Shown here one piece after another: positions 62,530 to 64,000 of a stretch of DNA of 64,000 nt (its first letter is position 1; every line of letters starts with the position of its first letter). This DNA is from Halomonas sp. GD1P12. GTDB lineage: Bacteria > Pseudomonadota > Gammaproteobacteria > Pseudomonadales > Halomonadaceae. The notes under the pieces are model-generated. The model had not been told where the DNA came from, searched no databases, and was given only the letters and a program-made list of their open reading frames with translations. A program made the position numbers and the translations under genes. The stretch covers positions 3,410,001-3,474,000 of the forward strand of contig NZ_CP107007.1 of the NCBI RefSeq assembly GCF_025725645.1, given 5' to 3'.

Positions 62530-62564
62530 TGCACCACTATGATCACGCGCACCATTAGCGTGCG
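62530..62564 (-). promoter_or_regulatory. Possible NtrC enhancer sites upstream of urtA
   Basis: Two GCACCA half-sites (62531-62536 within TGCACCA, and 62549-62554), the second part of an imperfect dyad GCAC-cattagc-GTGC. They lie 150-180 bp upstream of the predicted sigma-54 start, an acceptable distance for an NtrC enhancer. Confidence 0.4.
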
Positions 62565-62595
62565 CTCGCGCTCAAAACACGGCCCCCACAAAAAA

Positions 62596-62628
62596 GCGGG
62601 GCGCCGACTGGTGTCGACGCCCCGCTTT
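62596..62628 (-). terminator. Terminator after tctA-type gene
   Basis: GCGGGGCGcCGAC-tggt-GTCGaCGCCCCGC, a 13-bp stem with one mismatch; on the minus strand it is followed by six T. It separates the TctA-type gene from the urtA promoter region. Confidence 0.85.
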
Positions 62629-62650
62629 CAGAGCCTTGCGAGCAGCTGGA

Positions 62651-64000
62651 TCAATCGCTCTCCGGCGTGCCCTTTTCAATGGGTTTATGCATACGCCGGC
62701 GCAGCAGCGGGCCCAGCAGATACGGCAGGATCAGCCCCACCCCGGCGAAGACCCACAGGCCGATCGCCAAGCCGCTGTCCCACAAGATCATCCAGTCGCC
62801 GTCGGAAATTTCCATGGCGTGGCGCAGGTTCTTCTCCATTTCCGGGCCCAGCAGCAGTCCCAGAATGACCGGCACCAGCGGTATTTCCAGCTTGCGCAGG
62901 ATATAGCCGCCCACGCCGAAGGCCACCATGAAGTAAAGGTCAAACGTCGTGTTGCTGATCGAGTAGATCCCCACGAACGCGACCATCGTCACCACCGGCA
63001 GCAGGTACATCGGCGGAATCGACAAAAGCTTCACGAAGATGCCCACCAGCGGAATGTTGAGCACCAAAAGCAGGAAGTTACCGATCAGCAGCGCCGCGAT
63101 CACGCCCCAAACGATATCGGCGTTCTGGGTGAACATGAGCGGGCCGGGGGTGATGTTCAGCGAAATCAAAAGCGCCAGCAGCACCGCAGTCGTGCCGCTA
63201 CCGGGCACACCGAGGGTCAGCATGGGCACCAGTGCGCCGCTCGAGGCGCCGTTGTTGCCTGCCTCCGGGGCGGCCACGCCGCGCGGGTCGCCTTCGCCGA
63301 AGCGGCCTTTCTTGCCAACCGCTTTCTTTTCCAGCGTGTAGCTGATGAAACTTCCAAGCGACGCCCCGGCACCCGGCAGCACGCCGGCGACGAAGCCCAG
63401 CACCCCGCCGCGAAAGCTCGAGGGCAGAATCTCGCGGATCTCCCGCCAGCTTAGCGCGAGCTTGTTGACCTTCATGTTCTCCTTGCCACCGCCGGCGCGC
63501 TCCTCGATGAAGAACAAAAGCTCGGAAATGGCGAACAGGCCGACGATGGCGATGATGAAGTCGACGCCCTCGAACAGCTCGAGCACACCGAAGGTATAGC
63601 GCTGCACCCCGGTGTTATCGATCCCGACAGTCGCGATCATCAACCCCAGGCACGCCGCCACCACCGTCTTGATCGGGTTCTTGCCGGTGATGCCGCCCAG
63701 CGTTGCGAACGCCAGCATGAACAGCGCAAAGTACTCCGCCGGCCCGAAGGTCAGCGCGAAGTTGGCCAAAAGCGGCGCCAGCAGAATCAAGCCCACGGTC
63801 GCCACCAGGCTGCCGATGAAGGAAGCGATGGCAGAGATCGCCAGCGCCTCGGCGGCCTTGCCCTTCTGGGCCATGGGATAGCCGTCCAGGCAGGTCATCA
63901 TGGCCGGCTCGTCGCCGGGAATGTTGAGCAGTATCGACGAGATACGCCCGCCGTACATCGCCCCGGCGTAAACCGAGGTCAGCATGATCAGCGCGGTTTC
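62651..64000 (-). CDS. Tripartite tricarboxylate transporter permease, TctA type (5' end outside window)
   Basis: 449 codons visible; the frame is still open at 64000, and TctA proteins are about 500 residues, so roughly 50 are missing. Motifs YGGRISSILLNIPGDEPAMMTCLDGYPMAQKGKAAEAL, VLGFVAGVLPGAGASLGSFISY and LGVPGSGTTAVLLALL are the two conserved TctA repeats around the PG[DA]xx elements. Many membrane segments. It moves a di- or tricarboxylate with TctB and TctC partners, presumably upstream of this window. Confidence 0.92.
   Translation of the reverse strand, partial: ETALIMLTSVYAGAMYGGRISSILLNIPGDEPAMMTCLDGYPMAQKGKAAEALAISAIASFIGSLVATVGLILLAPLLANFALTFGPAEYFALFMLAFATLGGITGKNPIKTVVAACLGLMIATVGIDNTGVQRYTFGVLELFEGVDFIIAIVGLFAISELLFFIEERAGGGKENMKVNKLALSWREIREILPSSFRGGVLGFVAGVLPGAGASLGSFISYTLEKKAVGKKGRFGEGDPRGVAAPEAGNNGASSGALVPMLTLGVPGSGTTAVLLALLISLNITPGPLMFTQNADIVWGVIAALLIGNFLLLVLNIPLVGIFVKLLSIPPMYLLPVVTMVAFVGIYSISNTTFDLYFMVAFGVGGYILRKLEIPLVPVILGLLLGPEMEKNLRHAMEISDGDWMILWDSGLAIGLWVFAGVGLILPYLLGPLLRRRMHKPIEKGTPESD

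Noticed and set aside
1..64000. CRISPR arrays, prophage, rRNA genes
   Set aside because: No regularly spaced repeats, phage structural genes or rRNA seen; the only spaced repeats are the REP-like units at 46544-46802.

Overview
The window is GC-rich chromosomal DNA from a gammaproteobacterium. Gene content and gene order (ureDABC-EFG, urtABCDE, fdsGBA-fdhD-fdsD, several TRAP and TctA-type carboxylate transporters, CHASE4/GGDEF/EAL proteins) suggest a marine or halophilic Halomonas-like member of the Halomonadaceae. That assignment is inference from gene style; no rRNA or other taxonomic marker is present. Both edges cut a gene: an NRAMP-type transporter on the left and a TctA-type permease on the right.

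Layout. 1-4.5 kb: NRAMP-family transporter, urate hydroxylase hpxO, a LysR regulator divergent from agmatinase speB. 4.5-13.8 kb: a LysR regulator divergent from an operon of a peptide-type ABC transporter (binding protein, two permeases, one double-NBD ATPase), an amidase and D-serine dehydratase. 13.8-18.2 kb: a DUF2243/CtaG membrane pair, then a cobalamin riboswitch leading a corrinoid ABC transporter. 18.3-21.4 kb: a NYN-domain protein and an RsbQ-type hydrolase coupled to a PAS-GGDEF-EAL protein. 21.4-25.3 kb: a locally duplicated yciI/PepSY-like cassette separated by a low-GC NodD-type LysR gene and an IS481-type transposase remnant. 25.3-30.2 kb: a CHASE4-PAS-GGDEF-EAL protein, a YihY/BrkB membrane protein, an AT-rich patch with one unknown gene, and tRNA-Arg(CCG). 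30.3-36 kb: two paralogous TRAP binding proteins around an FAD oxidoreductase, followed by the TRAP permeases. 36-44.3 kb: a GlxA/GbdR-type regulator, a ModE-type regulator and the soluble NAD-dependent molybdenum formate dehydrogenase operon. 44.5-50.1 kb: complete nickel urease operon on the minus strand with a REP/BIME-like array between ureC and ureE. 50.4-56.5 kb: a His-rich small membrane protein plus PepSY-TM reductase-like protein, and a TroABCD-like metal ABC operon ending in a NadS-type HTH gene. 56.6-62.3 kb: urea ABC transporter urtABCDE. 62.6-64 kb: TctA-type permease.

Functional theme. Much of the window deals with scavenging nitrogen from small organics: urate oxidation, agmatine to putrescine plus urea, urea import, urea hydrolysis, and D-serine/amide breakdown. 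Two matching sigma-54-type -24/-12 elements, TGGCGCAnnnnTTGCA, lie in front of ureD and urtA, with NtrC-like half-sites further upstream, so these two separate minus-strand operons are probably co-induced under nitrogen limitation. Metal cofactor supply (nickel handling by UreE, corrinoid import, Zn/Mn import) and electron supply (formate dehydrogenase, FAD oxidoreductase) are the other main themes.
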